Notes: generated from the letters alone by a model not told the origin. Shown: positions 17,588 through 26,009, counted from the first letter of the stretch. The stretch is DNA of 64,000 bases from Burkholderiaceae bacterium 26 (GCA_000955795.1 JYOB01000010.1:1-64000); one strand, 5' to 3'. A program made the numbers and translations.

Positions 17588-18040
17588 ATGGCTAAATCAC
17601 CCTCTTCCAACGATCCCGCGCCGCCTGGCGCGCTGGCCGGCGATCTGCGCATTGCGCTCGGCAAGCTGTCCCGTCGCCTGCGCGAACAAGTCCATCCGAA
17701 CGATCTCACCCACGCGCAAAAGTCGGTTCTGCTGCGCCTGGACCGTGATGGCCCAGCCACCGTGTCTGCGCTTGCGCGCGCCGGCAGCGTGAAGCCGCAG
17801 TCGATGCGGGTCACGGTTGGGGCGCTGGAAGCCATGGGCGCGGTTGCCGGCAAGCCCGATCCGACGGATGGCCGGCAAACGCTCATCGAATTGACGCCGG
17901 GCTTCCGGAAAGCACTCAAGGAAAGCCGCGCCGCGAAGGACGATTGGCTGTTCCGCGCACTGCAGGCGCAACTGTCCGCGGCCGAGCAAGGAGAACTGGC
18001 GAAGGCCGTGATGTTGCTGCAACGGCTGGCAGAGTTTTGA
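17588..18040 (+). CDS. MarR-family transcriptional regulator
   Basis: A 150-residue winged-helix protein. TVSALARAGSVKPQSMRVTVGALEAMG (roughly 58-84) is the recognition helix-turn-helix, followed by the wing with DPTDGRQTLIELT. Helices at both ends would form the dimer. A long palindrome lies directly upstream. The next two genes on the same strand encode a small membrane protein and an MFS transporter, so it probably controls export of a toxic small molecule. No clear ribosome site precedes the ATG. Confidence 0.9.
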   Translation: MAKSPSSNDPAPPGALAGDLRIALGKLSRRLREQVHPNDLTHAQKSVLLRLDRDGPATVSALARAGSVKPQSMRVTVGALEAMGAVAGKPDPTDGRQTLIELTPGFRKALKESRAAKDDWLFRALQAQLSAAEQGELAKAVMLLQRLAEF

Positions 18041-18074
18041 GCCCCTCTTACTGTTCCTGATCCGGAGCGTCGAC

Positions 18075-18416
18075 ATGGCATGGCCCCATCTCATCTCTTG
18101 GTTTTTCGGCGGCGCCTTCCTCGCCAACGCCGTGCCGCATTTCGTCTTCGGTATCGCAGGCAAACCATTTCAGAGCCCATTCGCAACGCCACCCGGCGAA
18201 GGCCTTTCGTCTTCTACGGTGAATGTGCTGTGGGGCGCGTTCAATCTGGCCGTCGGTTACGTCCTCGTTCTGCGGGTTGGTGATTTCCACCTGCGAAACA
18301 CAACCGATGCCGTTGCGATCGGGTTGGGCATCCTGGCACTCGGCGTGCCGATGGCACGGCGCTTTGGCCGGTTCAACGGCGGCAATCTCGGCGGCGATCT
18401 GCCGCAACGCCAATGA
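18075..18416 (+). CDS. Small integral membrane protein of unknown function
   Basis: A 113-residue protein with three to four hydrophobic segments (residues about 5-27, 50-66 and 78-94). GGAG lies seven bases before the ATG. It shares an ATGA overlap with the MFS gene that follows, so it belongs to the MarR-controlled operon. I do not recognise the family with certainty. The FxxGxFLANAxPHFVxGxxGxPF pattern near the start looks conserved and occurs in uncharacterised small membrane proteins next to MarR/MFS genes. Confidence 0.75.
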   Translation: MAWPHLISWFFGGAFLANAVPHFVFGIAGKPFQSPFATPPGEGLSSSTVNVLWGAFNLAVGYVLVLRVGDFHLRNTTDAVAIGLGILALGVPMARRFGRFNGGNLGGDLPQRQ

Positions 18417-19681
18417 ACACATCGGCAAGTACGCCAGCAACCGGCGTCTTCCGCTCACTGCGCGTTTTCAACTACCGTTTGTGGGCCGTGGGGTCGCTGG
18501 TGTCCAACGTGGGCACGTGGATGCAGCGCACCGCGCAGGACTGGCTGGTGCTGACACAGCTCACGAACCACAACGCTTCTGCAGTGGGCACGGTGATGGC
18601 GCTGCAGTTCGGCCCGCAGCTTCTGCTATTGCCGTGGACGGGCGTTGCCGCAGACCGCTACAACCAGCGCAAGCTGCTGATGGCAACCCAGGCAACATCG
18701 GGCGCCCTGGCGCTGATTCTCGGGCTGCTGACCGTGACGGGCATCGTTCAGCTCTGGCACGTCTACCTGCTGGCGTTTCTGTCCGGCTGCGCATCGGCAT
18801 TCGATGCCCCGGTGCGCCAGACGTTCGTGGCAGAACTGGTGGGCGATGGCGATCTGCCCAATGCGGTCGCACTCAACTCGACGTCGTTCAACGCGGGGCG
18901 CATGGTCGGGCCAGCAGCGGCGGGCATGGCCATCGCCACCATCGGTACAGGCTGGGCATTCCTGGCCAACGGGCTTTCGTTCATCGCGGTGCTGGCTTCG
19001 CTCTTTTTCCTGCGCAAGTCCGAGCTACGCCCGAATGCGCGTGCACGGCGCTCGCAAGGCGGATTTGCCGAGGCCATCCGTTATGTGTGGGCCCGCCCCG
19101 ATCTCAAGGCCATGCTGGTCATGCTGTTCCTGATCGGCACATTTGGGCTGAACTTCCCCATCTTCATCTCGACGATGGCAGCGAGCGTCTTCCACTCGGA
19201 TGCGCGCGGCTACGGCGTGTTGTCGTCGATGATGGCGATCGGCACGATGTCCGGCGCGTTGTTCGCCGCAGGGCGTAAGCAGCCGGAGTTCAAGTCCCTG
19301 CTGATAGGCGCTGCGATATTCGGGCTGGGGTGCACATTGGCGGCCATCGCACCGGGCTATTGGCTGTTTGCGGCGGCGCTGGTCATCACGGGCATGGCGG
19401 CGCTGACATTCACCAACACGAGCAACAGCCTGATGCAACTCTCGACCGAGCCTGCCATGCGCGGGCGGGTGATGGCGTTACGCGTGGCCATCGCGTTGGG
19501 CGGTACCCCGATCGGCGCACCGATTGTGGGTTGGGTGGCAGACCATCTCGGCCCGCGCTGGTCACTTGGTGTGGGAGCGCTCTCGGGACTGCTTTCGGCA
19601 GCGGTTGCCGTCTATGTGATGCGACGGCAGATTCACCTGCCGCGGCAAGAGCCACCGACGCTGGAGCAAAGTGCGTCTTGA
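18413..19681 (+). CDS. MFS exporter (MFS_3/DHA3 type)
   Basis: A 422-residue transporter with 12 predicted membrane spans. The N-terminus FRSLRVFNYRLWAVGSLVSN and GTWMQRTAQDWLVL belong to the MFS_3 (enterobactin/multidrug exporter-like) group. GVAADRYNQRK is the loop 2-3 motif, and FDAPVRQTFVAELVG is a further family block. It is translationally coupled to the small membrane protein gene and ends before a strong bidirectional terminator. With a MarR regulator upstream, drug or metabolite efflux is likely; the substrate is unknown. Confidence 0.88.
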   Translation: MNTSASTPATGVFRSLRVFNYRLWAVGSLVSNVGTWMQRTAQDWLVLTQLTNHNASAVGTVMALQFGPQLLLLPWTGVAADRYNQRKLLMATQATSGALALILGLLTVTGIVQLWHVYLLAFLSGCASAFDAPVRQTFVAELVGDGDLPNAVALNSTSFNAGRMVGPAAAGMAIATIGTGWAFLANGLSFIAVLASLFFLRKSELRPNARARRSQGGFAEAIRYVWARPDLKAMLVMLFLIGTFGLNFPIFISTMAASVFHSDARGYGVLSSMMAIGTMSGALFAAGRKQPEFKSLLIGAAIFGLGCTLAAIAPGYWLFAAALVITGMAALTFTNTSNSLMQLSTEPAMRGRVMALRVAIALGGTPIGAPIVGWVADHLGPRWSLGVGALSGLLSAAVAVYVMRRQIHLPRQEPPTLEQSAS

Positions 19682-19700
19682 ATACTTTGATGTTGCCGCG

Positions 19701-19728
19701 AAAAAAAACCCCGCTGTGCGGGGTTTTT
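19701..19728. terminator. Bidirectional intrinsic terminator between MFS and cold-shock genes
   Basis: CCCCGC (19709-19714) pairs with GCGGGG (19718-19723) around a 3-base loop, with an A-run before and a T-run after. It can end transcription of the MFS gene on the plus strand and of the cold-shock gene on the minus strand. Confidence 0.9.
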
Positions 19729-19746
19729 CTTGGCAGATGCGACCGA

Positions 19747-19950
19747 TCAGATCGCCTCGATCTTCGTAGCAGCCGGGCCCTTTTGGCCAACGCCTGCAAC
19801 GTAGCGCACCTTCTGACCTTCTTGGAGGGACTTGAACCCGTTGCCCTGAACTTCAGAGAAGTGAGCGAAGAGATCGTTGCCGCCTGCGTCCGGGGTGATG
19901 AAGCCGAAGCCCTTGGAGTCGTTGAACCACTTTACTGTGCCGGTTTCCAT
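19747..19950 (-). CDS. cspA: Cold-shock domain protein (CspA family)
   Basis: A 67-residue single cold-shock domain. [18 protein letters not shown] carries RNP1 (KGFGFI) and DLFAHFSEV carries RNP2. The length and the C-terminal GPAATKI are standard. It acts as an RNA chaperone by binding single-stranded nucleic acid. About 250 bases of upstream sequence without a gene on this strand could hold the long 5' leader typical of cold-inducible csp mRNAs; AGGATATCC lies just before the start. Confidence 0.95.
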   Translation of the reverse strand: METGTVKWFNDSKGFGFITPDAGGNDLFAHFSEVQGNGFKSLQEGQKVRYVAGVGQKGPAATKIEAI

Positions 19951-20091
19951 GTTGGATATCCTAAAAAGTTCTGCATGAGCCTGTGCTCACCAGGCACGAC
20001 AATCAAGGAAGAAACATGGAGCAAAGGAAGCACCGCTTGGTGTGACAACCCAGAACATCGGAGTAACTGCTTGAAGATCCTGCGAGGATGG

Positions 20092-20120
20092 TTTCTACAG
20101 ACATTCCAGACCCGCGTCAA
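20092..20120 (-). promoter_or_regulatory. Possible cspA promoter
   Basis: On the minus strand TTGACG (20115-20120) and TAGAAA (20092-20097) are separated by 17 bases. Transcription from here would give a leader of about 135 bases before the cold-shock gene. The -10 match is only moderate. Confidence 0.35.
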
Positions 20121-20217
20121 CAAATAATTAGATAAGCTTCACCTTTGACCCACCCCGCACCCCCACCGCTGAGTCAGCACGCCACAGTGGGCTTGCGCTC
20201 TTGAGAGACCCATCGGC

Positions 20218-20430
20218 ATGACACTCTGCTCGGCTTGCGCCGCAATCGAACTCCATAAACGCGGCGCGCCAGGCCATGCTTTGCTGAGAATCACCGACAC
20301 GCAGCGCATCAAATCCCCCTCCGCGCGCGCAATCACCGTCAGCACGTTCTCGTGTCCCACATGCGGTGCGCGATGGGTCTATCGCGACGAAAAGAACGTG
20401 GACAACCAAGGCTGGTCACTGGAGGCGTAG
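20218..20430 (+). CDS. Small CxxC/zinc-ribbon-like hypothetical protein
   Basis: A 70-residue protein with two CxxC pairs, CSAC near residues 4-7 and CPTC near 46-49, and a late WVYRDEKNVDNQGWSLE segment. The spacing fits a small zinc ribbon. No ribosome site stands out. It lies between the cold-shock gene and the probable left border of the accessory cassette. I do not know a function. The paired cysteines and the lack of a competing frame make it more likely real than not. Confidence 0.55.
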   Translation: MTLCSACAAIELHKRGAPGHALLRITDTQRIKSPSARAITVSTFSCPTCGARWVYRDEKNVDNQGWSLEA

Positions 20431-20724
20431 ACGCGCTGCAGGGCAGTTTTTCGCGTGCCACCGCACCGCGAGGCGCCGGGGCATATAGAACGCTACAGCC
20501 TCTCTGCGTCTCGCGTAGGGGCCCGTCCCGTAGCAGGCTAACCGTGGCAGACCCCGAATAAGACGTGATATCGGCGCCCTCTGGCCGTACCGCGCACCCA
20601 ACGCACCGGAAATCTGCCGCGGCTCGCAAGGCGCCTACGAAGGCAGTGCCGCATCAGTACTTGCATGCGGCACCGCTCCGTTTGTCGAGCCGAAGTCGTT
20701 CCGGAGCACGCGGTCACGCTGCCT
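20431..20724. other. 294-base gene-free stretch at the cassette's left border
   Basis: No coding frame here is believable in either direction. Apart from the hairpin at 20646-20673 I see no tRNA, integrase remnant or direct repeat that would mark an attachment site. Confidence 0.55.
20646..20673 (-). terminator. Hairpin downstream of the 2-hydroxyacid dehydrogenase gene
   Basis: GTGCCGCAT and ATGCGGCAC form a perfect 9-bp stem with a 10-base loop, 51 bases after the stop codon of the minus-strand gene. There is no U-run, so it may be a 3'-end stabilising structure or a Rho-assisted terminator. Confidence 0.4.
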
Positions 20725-21687
20725 TCACAGCGCGTTTGGCGCCGTCCTCCCATTAAGCACCGCAGCGATGTTGTCGAGTGCGGTGAACCCCATCTGATCG
20801 CGCGTCTCGATCGTCGCGCTCGCCATATGCGGCGACAGAAACACATTGTCGAGTGCTGCAAAGCGCGGATCGATATTGGGCTCGTTCCGATAGACGTCGA
20901 GCCCCGCTGCGAACAGCCGCCGCGACGCCAATGCATCGCACAGCGCATCCTCGTCGACGAGACTCCCGCGCGCTGCGTTGACGAACACCGCGCCGTCGCG
21001 CAACAAGCCGAACTCGCGGCGCGTCATCAACGGCGTGCCGCCGCCAGGCACGTGCAGCGTGAGGATGTCGCACTGCGGCAGCAGCGTGTCGAGATCAGCG
21101 CAATAACGCGCGCCGGCCTCGATCTCGGGTGGCGCGGGCCGCCGGTCTGTATAGACGATCTGCATTCCGAAGCCGCGCGCACGCTGTGCGACCGCCCTGC
21201 CGATCCGGCCGAAACCGACGATCCCAAGCGTCTTTCCGTTCACGCGCATGCCAAGCATGTCCGTCATGCCGAACGACTTTCCCCATCCCGCGCGCACGAT
21301 GCGCTCGTATTCCGACGCGCGCCGGCACGCGGCGAGGATCAACAACAGTGTGAAATCGGCAGTGCAGTCGGTCAGCGCGTCGGGCGCGTTGCTGACAACG
21401 ATGCCGCGTGCGCGCGCGGCCGCCACGTCCATGTGGTCGTAACCGGCGCTCGCGTTCGCGATGATCTTCACGCTCGGCGGCAATGCCGCGATGTGCTCGG
21501 CCTGCAGCCCCGATTTCTTGCCGATCAGCACCGCCGGCGTCTCGTGGCGGTTGCAGAATTCGACGACGGTCGGCGCGTCCATGTCGGCGTCGGTCACATA
21601 CGCGTGGAATTCGGCTTCGGCACGTGCGGCCACCGCCGCGGGAACCCGTCGCGCTACTAGGAGACGGGGGCGATTGTTGTCAGGCAT
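20725..21687 (-). CDS. D-isomer-specific 2-hydroxyacid dehydrogenase
   Basis: A 320-residue NAD(P)-dependent dehydrogenase of the glyoxylate/hydroxypyruvate reductase type. The cofactor motif GFGRIG is at 158-163. The catalytic triad is visible as R240 (NAARGSLVDE), E269 (NEPNIDP) and H287 (LSPHMAS). NASAGYDHMD near 78-87 is the substrate-side block. It is read away from the SDR-MFS-VOC-citrate-synthase genes, and the divergent promoter region holds two similar operator-like repeats, so it is likely part of the same pathway. The physiological 2-oxo acid is unknown; glyoxylate, hydroxypyruvate or 2-ketogluconate are family options. Confidence 0.85.
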   Translation of the reverse strand: MPDNNRPRLLVARRVPAAVAARAEAEFHAYVTDADMDAPTVVEFCNRHETPAVLIGKKSGLQAEHIAALPPSVKIIANASAGYDHMDVAAARARGIVVSNAPDALTDCTADFTLLLILAACRRASEYERIVRAGWGKSFGMTDMLGMRVNGKTLGIVGFGRIGRAVAQRARGFGMQIVYTDRRPAPPEIEAGARYCADLDTLLPQCDILTLHVPGGGTPLMTRREFGLLRDGAVFVNAARGSLVDEDALCDALASRRLFAAGLDVYRNEPNIDPRFAALDNVFLSPHMASATIETRDQMGFTALDNIAAVLNGRTAPNAL

Positions 21688-21745
21688 GGTCTCGTCCTTG
21701 GGTCGGAAAACGGAGCACAGCCTACGAAGCAGGGTCGGCGCGGGT

Positions 21746-21770
21746 CAATATTGATTGTTTCGATCAATGT
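21746..21770. promoter_or_regulatory. Operator-like inverted repeat, dehydrogenase side
   Basis: ATTGAT and ATCAAT arms flank a 7-base spacer, about 60 bases upstream of the hydroxyacid dehydrogenase start. The sequence shares ATATTGATTG and ATCAA with the element at 21910-21934 (16 of 25 positions identical overall, the differences lying mainly in the spacer and at the ends). Confidence 0.6.
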
Positions 21771-21909
21771 ATGTGCGTGGCGCGCCGCCGCGGTCTTTCG
21801 GCCTCACTCCGGCGGTGTCCTGCACCGCCCATCCGGCCGCGCCAGTCCGCGAGCGACGTCTCGCCGAACTCAGGAAAACCCTGACGCCGCCCCGTCGCGA
21901 CAGGGCTGT

Positions 21910-21934
21910 TGATATTGATTGAAAGAATCAAGAT
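21910..21934. promoter_or_regulatory. Operator-like inverted repeat, SDR side
   Basis: TTGATT and AATCAA arms around GAAAG, 66 bases before the SDR start. It is the partner of the repeat at 21746-21770. Two matched sites at divergent promoters point to one shared regulator; no standard regulator gene lies in the cassette. Confidence 0.6.
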
Positions 21935-22000
21935 TGCTGGGGAATCGTCACCGCGCAATGCTTTTTGCATGTTCAACGCACTGAAGACGAGGTCGTGAAG

Positions 22001-22759
22001 ATGCAGGCAGAGAAAAGAATCGCGGCGGTGACAGGCGCCGGCACCGGCATCGGCCAGGCGGCGGCCGTCGCGCTGGCGCGCGCCGGGTTCAGCGTCGCAC
22101 TGCTCGGCAGGCGCATCGAACCGCTGCTCGAAACGAAAGAGATCATCGAACGGGCCGGCGGTGTGGCGGCGGCCATTCCAACCGACGTTTCCGACGAAGC
22201 ATCGGTCGACGCCAGCTTCGCGCAAATCGCGCACGCGTTCGGGCGCCTTGACGTGCTGTTCAACAACGCCGGCCGCAACGCGGGCGCCGTGCCGCTCGAC
22301 GACTACTCGCTGCAATTCTGGAACGACGTGGTCGCGACCAACCTGACGGGCGTGTTCTTGTGCGCGCGCGCCGCGTGGCGCCAGATGAAGCGCCAGATGC
22401 CGCAAGGCGGCCGCATCATCAACAATGGTTCGATCTCGGCACACACGCCGCGCCCGAACACGATCGCGTACACCGCCACAAAGCATGCGGTGCTCGGCAT
22501 CACCCGCTCGCTTGCGCTTGATGGCCGGCCGTTCAACATCGCGTGCGGCCAGATCGACATCGGCAACGCCGCTACGTCGCTGACGGAGCGAATGGACAGC
22601 GGCGTGCTGCAGGCCGACGGCCGCGTCGCGCCAGAGCCGCGTGTCGACGTCGCGCACGTCGCGAACGCCATCGTGCAGATGGCGAGCCTGCCGCTTGAGG
22701 CCAACATTCTCAACATGACGATCATGGCCAGCGCGATGCCTTTCGTCGGACGCGGCTGA
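22001..22759 (+). CDS. SDR-family oxidoreductase
   Basis: A 252-residue classical short-chain dehydrogenase starting [18 protein letters not shown]. The cofactor loop TGAGTGIG is at 11-18, NNAG follows in the [10 protein letters not shown] block, and GSISAH plus YTATK give the catalytic Ser, Tyr and Lys. An in-frame ATG at 21965 would add twelve residues; I prefer 22001, with GAGG nine bases upstream. It is the first gene of the SDR-MFS-VOC-citrate-synthase unit. The substrate is not predictable from sequence; a hydroxy acid or its ester imported by the next gene's product is likely. Confidence 0.83.
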   Translation: MQAEKRIAAVTGAGTGIGQAAAVALARAGFSVALLGRRIEPLLETKEIIERAGGVAAAIPTDVSDEASVDASFAQIAHAFGRLDVLFNNAGRNAGAVPLDDYSLQFWNDVVATNLTGVFLCARAAWRQMKRQMPQGGRIINNGSISAHTPRPNTIAYTATKHAVLGITRSLALDGRPFNIACGQIDIGNAATSLTERMDSGVLQADGRVAPEPRVDVAHVANAIVQMASLPLEANILNMTIMASAMPFVGRG

Positions 22760-22825
22760 CCCGACGCGCGCCGGCACACACAAGAACCATACGCCGGCCC
22801 ATCCATCAGACAACAGGAGACAACA

Positions 22826-24142
22826 TTGAAAACTGCAGAAGAACAGGTTCCGGTCATGCGCGAGTTCGACGCGCACGCAGGCGCCGCCAGGCGATCGCGG
22901 GTGCGCTACGGCGTGCTGTCGATGCTGCTGGTGGCGACCGTCCTCAACTTCGTTGATCGCTCGGCGCTCGGCATCGTCGCGCCCGCGCTATCGAAGGATC
23001 TGGCGCTCACCCGCGTGCAGATGGGCGAGCTGTTCGCCGTGTTCGGACTCGCCTATTCGATCGCGCTGCTGCCCGCAGGCGTGCTAGCCGACATGCTGGG
23101 CTCGCGTGTCGCGTATGCGCTGTCGCTCGTCGGCTGGTCGCTGGCCACGCTGACGCAAGGGCTCGCACACGGCTACCACATGCTGCTCGGCTCGCGGCTG
23201 GCGATGGGAGCACTCGAGGCACCCGCGTTTCCGTCGAACGCGCGCGCGGTCACGATGTGGTTCCCGGTCCAGGAACGCGGCTTCGCAACGAGCGTGTACG
23301 TGATGGGCCAGTACATCGGCACGCCGCTCTTCACCGGGCTGCTGTTGTGGATCTCGTCAGCGTTCGGCTGGCGGGCCGTGTTCTTCTCAACGGGTGCATT
23401 CGGCATCCTGTTCAGTGTCGTCTGGTATCGGTTCTATCGCGATCCGTCACGGCATCGCAGCGTCAACGCGGCCGAGCTGCAGTACATCACTGAAGGGCGC
23501 TCCGTGGTGACTGCGCGCGATCGCTTCGAATGGCGCGTGGCGCTGCGCCTGCTCGGCTACCGGCAAATCCTCGCGATCTGTCTGGGCAAGTTCTGCAACA
23601 ACACGCTGCTGGTGTTCTTCACGACCTGGTTCATGACCTATCTGGTCGAGGAACGGCACATGTCGATGATCAAGGTCGGTTTCTTCCAGGCGATGCCGTT
23701 CATCGGCGCGACGCTCGGCATCCTGATCGCAGGCTATCTGTCCGACCTCTGCATCCGCCGCGGCGTGTCGATGTCGTCGTCGCGCAAGGCGCCGCTCGTG
23801 ATCGGCACCTTCCTCGGCGCGTCGATCGTGCTCGTCAACTTTGTGCACTCGAATGGGCTTGTGATCGCGATCCTCACCGTCGCGTTCTTCGCCCAGGGGA
23901 TCGGCTCGATGTCCTGGGCCGCCGTGTCTGAGATTGCGCCTAAACGCTATGTTGGGCTCACCAGCAGTATCACGAGTCTCGCCGCGAATATCGCAGCCGT
24001 CACCACGCCGCTGATGATCGGCTACGTGACGCAGCACACCGGCAGCTTTTTCTGGGCGCTGAACTTGATGGGCGCGATCTGCCTGGTCGGCACACTGTCG
24101 TATTCGGTGCTGCTCGGCAAGCTGTCGCGTATCGAGCTCTAA
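22826..24142 (+). CDS. MFS transporter, anion:cation symporter-type organic acid importer
   Basis: A 438-residue, 12-helix MFS protein. VLNFVDRSALGIVAPALSKD in the first helix region and GVLADMLGSR in loop 2-3 are typical of the ACS family (hexuronate, galactarate, phthalate and tartrate importers). The start codon is TTG at 22826, supported by AGGAG seven bases upstream; the first ATG in frame (22856) has no such site. Its place in the cassette suggests uptake of the carboxylate that the other enzymes degrade. Confidence 0.86.
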   Translation: MKTAEEQVPVMREFDAHAGAARRSRVRYGVLSMLLVATVLNFVDRSALGIVAPALSKDLALTRVQMGELFAVFGLAYSIALLPAGVLADMLGSRVAYALSLVGWSLATLTQGLAHGYHMLLGSRLAMGALEAPAFPSNARAVTMWFPVQERGFATSVYVMGQYIGTPLFTGLLLWISSAFGWRAVFFSTGAFGILFSVVWYRFYRDPSRHRSVNAAELQYITEGRSVVTARDRFEWRVALRLLGYRQILAICLGKFCNNTLLVFFTTWFMTYLVEERHMSMIKVGFFQAMPFIGATLGILIAGYLSDLCIRRGVSMSSSRKAPLVIGTFLGASIVLVNFVHSNGLVIAILTVAFFAQGIGSMSWAAVSEIAPKRYVGLTSSITSLAANIAAVTTPLMIGYVTQHTGSFFWALNLMGAICLVGTLSYSVLLGKLSRIEL

Positions 24143-24199
24143 CCCCATACATGCCATTTGTCTGCCAAGCGCCGACCCCTTCACCCGCAGACCACGACC

Positions 24200-24592
24200 A
24201 TGATCGAATTCAAGTGGGACCACCTGCAACTCTGCTCGGCCGATGCGGAGGCCACCGCCGCATGGTTCGCGCGCTGCCTGAACGCCGAAATCGTGCGACG
24301 CCCCGGTCGCGTCGACCTGCGAATCGGCGCCGTCAACCTGTTCATCACCGCCCAGCCGGACGCGCGTTCGGCGACCGTGACGGAGGGGCGCCGCGTGCAA
24401 GGCATCGACCACTTTGGCGTGCTGGTCGATGATTTGGATGCCGCCTACGCGCACCTGGTCGCGCACGACGCCGAGATCGTCCAGCCCATCATGCGGATCC
24501 GCGCGGGTGTGCGCGGCTGTTTCGTGCGCGCGCCAGGCGACATCCTCGTCGAAGTGCTTGAGCGGCGCCCGACTGAAATGACATTCAACTGA
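24200..24592 (+). CDS. VOC-family (glyoxalase/dioxygenase fold) protein
   Basis: A 130-residue vicinal-oxygen-chelate protein with two beta-alpha-beta-beta-beta units. Likely metal ligands are the histidine in KWDHLQL near residue 7, the histidine in GIDHFGVLVDD near 73 and a glutamate in DILVEVLE near 119. I start at the ATG at 24200 (MIEFKWDHLQL); a TTG at 24158 would add 14 residues that do not fit the fold. Family members include lyases, epimerases and dioxygenases, so the reaction is open. Confidence 0.78.
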   Translation: MIEFKWDHLQLCSADAEATAAWFARCLNAEIVRRPGRVDLRIGAVNLFITAQPDARSATVTEGRRVQGIDHFGVLVDDLDAAYAHLVAHDAEIVQPIMRIRAGVRGCFVRAPGDILVEVLERRPTEMTFN

Positions 24593-24652
24593 ACCCGGTC
24601 TATAGTCGGCGCAAGCGGCCGGACACCGGCCGCATCGTCATCACGACTCCCC

Positions 24653-25900
24653 ATGCAGAACTGGATCACCCTGACGGAAGCGGCGCGTCGGCTCGGCGTG
24701 CGGGCACAGACCGTCTATGCGTATGCGAGCCGCGGCAGTATCGCCGTGATGCAGGACCCCAACGATCCACGCAAGAGCCTGTATCGCGCGGAGGACGTGG
24801 TCACGCTGTGCCGCAAGAAACAGGTCGGCCGCAAGCGCGCGGCGCTGGCAGCCAGCACGATCTTTGGCGCTGAGCCGTGCATCTACAGTGGTATCACCAC
24901 GTTCTCCAAGGGTCGCGCCTGGTATCGGGGCCGCGACAGCATTCAGCTCGCGGATACCGCCACGCTGGAGGAAACGGCCGCTCTGCTCTGGCAGGCCACC
25001 ACGCCCGTGTCGTTCGACGCGCCCGCGATCGCGCTGCCATCCGGCGAGCGCGATCGGCAATGTGCGTTCTCGGTACTCGCGATGCTGGCCGCGCACGGCC
25101 ACTCGACGCTCGGCCGGCTCGACAGCGCTCTGCACATCGAAGCGGGGCAACTCGTCGCGATCGTGTCGAGCGCCTTCGGCGCTCATGGCGATGTCGGTGC
25201 AAGTCCGCTCCCGACCCATCAGCGGCTCGCAGCCGGCTGGGGCCTCGACAGCGATGGCGCGGACCTGCTGCGCCGGGCGATGGTGCTGGTTGCGGATCAC
25301 GAGATCACGAGTTCGGCATTCGCCGCGCGCATCACCGCGTCGACCGGCGCATCGCTCGCCGGCTGCCTGCTGACCGGGCTCGCGACGTTGTCGGGCCCGC
25401 TGCACGGCGACGCGTCGGGGCGCGTGCGCGCGGTGTTCGACGATGTGCAGAGATTGGGCGCCGCGCACGTCGTCGATCACTACCTGAAGTCAGCGATCCC
25501 GATTCCCGGCTTCGGTCATCATCTTTACCCCGATGGCGATCCGCGCGCGGCCGCGTTGCTCGCGCGGCTCCATCCGCCCGCAGAACTGGCGCATTTCGTC
25601 GACAAGGTTACGGAGCTCACCGGCCAGCGGCCGACCATCGATGTCGCGTTCGCGATGCTGTCGGTGCAGCTTCAGTTGCCGTGCGATGCGGCGTTCGGCT
25701 TGTTCTCGATCGCGCGCAGCGTCGGGCTGCTCGCGCACTGCATCGAGCAACTCCGCGTGGGCAAAGTGATTCGGCCGCGCAGCCGCTACACGGGGCCTGC
25801 GCTAGACGAGCGGCATCTGCGCCCCGACATTGAGGACGAAGGCAAATTGCCGAAAGCCGGTGTGATCGAGAAGAATCGGGTGTTCAAGATAGTGGAGTAA
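24653..25900 (+). CDS. Helix-turn-helix domain fused to a citrate synthase-like enzyme
   Basis: A 415-residue protein. Residues about 5-55 (ITLTEAARRLGVRAQTVYAY ... LYRAEDV) form a MerR/excisionase-type DNA-binding domain. From about 70 on it is a citrate synthase fold, with both catalytic histidines (H251 in GPLHGDA, H289 in PGFGHHLYPDGDP) and the aspartate D345 in the LPCDAAFG segment retained. The enzyme part therefore looks active, either as a synthase or as a citryl-CoA-type lyase acting on the pathway's intermediate. It is the last gene of the cassette operon. With no other regulator nearby, the HTH part may link catalysis to control of the cassette; that is inference. Confidence 0.82.
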   Translation: MQNWITLTEAARRLGVRAQTVYAYASRGSIAVMQDPNDPRKSLYRAEDVVTLCRKKQVGRKRAALAASTIFGAEPCIYSGITTFSKGRAWYRGRDSIQLADTATLEETAALLWQATTPVSFDAPAIALPSGERDRQCAFSVLAMLAAHGHSTLGRLDSALHIEAGQLVAIVSSAFGAHGDVGASPLPTHQRLAAGWGLDSDGADLLRRAMVLVADHEITSSAFAARITASTGASLAGCLLTGLATLSGPLHGDASGRVRAVFDDVQRLGAAHVVDHYLKSAIPIPGFGHHLYPDGDPRAAALLARLHPPAELAHFVDKVTELTGQRPTIDVAFAMLSVQLQLPCDAAFGLFSIARSVGLLAHCIEQLRVGKVIRPRSRYTGPALDERHLRPDIEDEGKLPKAGVIEKNRVFKIVE

Positions 25901-26009
25901 GGCTACCTAGCTCCGCTCGGCCGAATCTGTCCGCAATCTCGTACAGAGCTGTGCGAGGCTTAAGGTCGCCAAGTGAAAATTCTCACATTGCATGAGACTG
26001 GGTGAAAGC

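Larger units (their letters stand above)
21688..22000. other. Divergent promoter region of the accessory cassette
   Basis: A 313-base stretch without a gene, between the hydroxyacid dehydrogenase and SDR starts. It holds two related inverted repeats, at 21746-21770 and 21910-21934, one near each start. The middle part (about 21775-21900) is GC-rich, and I see nothing else in it. Confidence 0.65.
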
